Program-made: the position numbers and the translations under genes
Assembly: GCA_963693365.1 (NCBI GenBank)
Contig: CAVNZM010000013.1
Coordinates: 4,774,001 to 4,838,000, forward strand
Origin: Amoebidium appalachense
Lineage: Eukaryota > Ichthyosporea
DNA length: 64,000 nt
Direction of reading: 5' to 3'
The notes under the pieces: generated by a model
What the model saw: only the letters and a program-made list of their open reading frames with translations
What the model was told of the DNA's origin: nothing
Database searches by the model: none
Part shown: positions 45,871-64,000 of the stretch, in pieces
Position numbering within the stretch: the stretch's first letter is position 1
Layout: each line of letters opens with the position of its first letter

Positions 45871-45904
<34 letters not shown>

Positions 45905-46441
45905 GAGGGCCCGGGGGAGGGAGGGGTTGGAGGGAAGGGGGGGGGAGGGGGGGCCGAGGGGGGAAGAAGATTGTGAAGCCCGGGCCGGCAAGGCTACACG
46001 ATCAACGTTTAGCTATTATAGACATTGCGTTTTCAAGGTCGATAACTGTACAGACTTTCAGACGTCGACTAGTACTGCGGTCTGCCCACTCTCTCCGACC
46101 AATTTTTCTGAATAGGCCGACACCCTAGGTGTCAGAGTTTGAAACCATACTTCTACATTCCGAATCCACATGTAATATACTATGTACATGTATCCATACA
46201 GAGGGGCACACCTAATAAATAATATAGCGCACACAACGGTATATACAAGCAAAGCCATCATATCACCGCGAGAATGATGGCAAGTATCATTGGTCCGATA
46301 GATGCATGTGTGCGCCGGGTGGTGGTGATGGTGAAGGTGTGCACATGTGTGATACGTGCGTGTATACAAGCGTGCGAGTGCTCATAATAAAGGTGTGTGT
46401 GCGTGCGCGCATGTGTGTGTGTGTGTGCGTGCGTGTGTGTG

Positions 46442-46531
<90 letters not shown>

Positions 46532-47816
46532 TGTTGTGTATCAGTGTCAAGTGTGTGTGTATGTGAGTGTACGTGTATGTGTGTTGTGTGTTTTCTGTGA
46601 AACTTTGTCTGTGCATAGCTTGTATGTGTGCGTGTGTGTTCATGGTTGGGAGAAGCAGCCGGCGAGGTGGACCGGGGAGTGTGCACGTGTTGGTTGGGTA
46701 TGTTGAGTGGGAGGCCGAGAGCTCGCGAGGTGTAGGCTGCCTAGCAGAGAGGCGTTTCACACGCCAGGGCGCTGGGTGGGGTGGGGGGGGGGGGGGAGGG
46801 GGGGGGGGGGGGGCTGGACGGGGAGGGGGTATTTCTAATATACCAATATACCTTCTTCTTCTTCGGCCTTCTTCTTTTCAAGTTCTTTTGTGGTGATGGT
46901 GGCGGGCCCGGAATGCCCGAAAGGGGGGGGGGGGGGGGGGAGGGAGGGGGGGGGGGGGGGTTGATTCTTCTATGGGGCTTTGGTCTTGATGACTGGTCCC
47001 GTTTATTGCCTAATTAGGTCAGTTTTGTAGAAAAAGAGTCTTCCCACACATGATTCGTTGTTTTGGAAATGAACAAGACACAAAAACACCGGGATCACTC
47101 CCTCATATTAAATGATTATTTTTTGCAAAGAAGAATACTAGAGTTCAGGATCAAACAACCGCCTCGATATTTCTATCTATTCCTATTCCTATTTCTATTG
47201 TTATGCAACACATCATGTCTTTAAGTTAGGTACACTATTAATCATGTCATTGCATCCGTTAAGTAGGCCATGGGCACAGTACAACATTATGCTGACTCAG
47301 GTGCCGGGGGCTTATAACCACAGCGGTAGAAACACCGAATTTCCAAATTACAGCTAGATATTTTGCAAAATTGGGGGTTTAAGGGTAAATACTGGTCTGA
47401 AACGAGATTCGCAATATAGCCTCTGCTCCATTCCGGGTTATATGAAAACTAATAGTATTTCCTAATTGGTTCGTTTAAAAATTACTAGAAAATTAACTAC
47501 TTTACAAATTTACTGGAAACGGTTGCATGCACTATGTGCCTGCTTAATACAGAACTCCTTTGTGATTAAGATTCACGACCTCGGTGGCACGCCCCTGGGC
47601 CTCCCACAAAAACAAGAGAAAAAAAGAAATAAAAAAGAAGAAGAAAAGGAAATATGACCATAAGACCCCACAGCAATTAAACCCCCACACCGCAAGCCCC
47701 AATCAATTTTGACCTACTCTGTGTCTTACCAAATAAGGAAATCACCACACAATTGTGTTCACTCATCATCAACAACCAGAATCCTCTGAATTGCTACTTG
47801 GCCTACCATACGTCCA

Positions 47817-47856
<40 letters not shown>

Positions 47857-47962
47857 TCAATTAACTATTTGCTACTGAATTCCTGATAAATTAATCAGCT
47901 CTAACCATACAACCTCTAAATTTCGCGAAAGGAAAAACACCTGCAGACCCCTCCCCCCCTCC

Positions 47963-47994
<32 letters not shown>

Positions 47995-48054
47995 CCACAC
48001 ACACACACACACCCACCCACACACACACACACACACCCAACACCATCATCATCA

Positions 48055-63699
<15,645 letters not shown>

Positions 63700-64000
63700 T
63701 CCCGCTATCCTCGACTGCTCTTGTATTCAACGCATACCAGGCTGGACTGCTCACGTAAAGTAGGCTAACTTCTAAAAGTGATTCCACGAGTAGACGTCAT
63801 GCAGTAGCAAAAGTTTTTTTTTCTACACGACAAGGCAACAACGTTGTCAATATGAAGAAAACTTGCCAGAATAAAAACAGGGAAAACGCTATTCGGTGTC
63901 ATAGAAAAAGTGAACGTAACGTGATCAAGTGTGCTGAATCCAGAAAAATGTGGCAAGGCTTTTCTGACTTGCTCCCACGCATTCATTCGAATCGAGCCAG
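63700..64000 (-). other. 5' flank of the PFK-2/FBPase-2 gene
   Basis: The 300 bases upstream of the start codon are free of microsatellites. An in-frame TGA precedes the ATG by ten codons. No TATA box or other promoter element is obvious. The minus-strand frame at 63765-63986 has no recognisable domain. Confidence 0.45.

Overview
The window looks like nuclear DNA of a microbial or otherwise non-model eukaryote. Genes are split by introns with GT-AG ends and one GC-AG end. Intergenic DNA and introns are packed with (CA)n/(GT)n, (CT)n/(GA)n and very long poly-C/poly-G runs. Three kinds of retroelement are present: APE-type LINEs, a tRNA-like SINE with a C-rich tail, and a short A-tailed retroposon with target-site duplications. 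Nothing suggests a prokaryote, organelle or virus. I cannot name the lineage from sequence alone; the SOUL protein has the plant/algal-style arrangement, but that is weak evidence.

Layout. 1-2546: 3' exons of a plus-strand gene entering from the left, product unrecognised. 4262-7862: a LINE on the minus strand with a long intact endonuclease plus reverse transcriptase ORF. 10618-11622 (-): an intronless gene with an RVxF-like motif and a 38-residue internal tandem duplication. 13.9-16.2 kb: two A-tailed retroposons around a decayed RNase H-bearing LINE relic. 17096-19072 (-): an intronless tandem-PDZ-like protein. 20084-29861 (+): a seven-exon gene joining a ribosomal-oxygenase-like JmjC/cupin domain that has lost its iron ligands to an intact 2OG-Fe(II) dioxygenase domain. 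30.4-31.1 kb: SINE pieces. 32646-33353 (-): SOUL haem-binding protein. 37596-37787: third A-tailed retroposon. 37813-38898 (-): single C2H2 zinc-finger protein. 40147-42930: truncated LINE copy abutting a second decayed LINE. 43-48 kb: repeats, no gene seen. 48055-63699 (-): a complete 15-exon gene for 6-phosphofructo-2-kinase/fructose-2,6-bisphosphatase (732 residues) with an unusual insertion in the phosphatase domain and a C2H2 zinc finger at the C-terminus.

The two large gene models were built by hand from homology and splice phase. All exon phases join, except for a one-base deficit at a G-run in exon 5 of the oxygenase gene. The genes do not form an evident pathway. The most unusual content is the fusion oxygenase, the zinc-finger PFK-2/FBPase-2, the two SINE-like families, and splice sites lying inside dinucleotide microsatellites.
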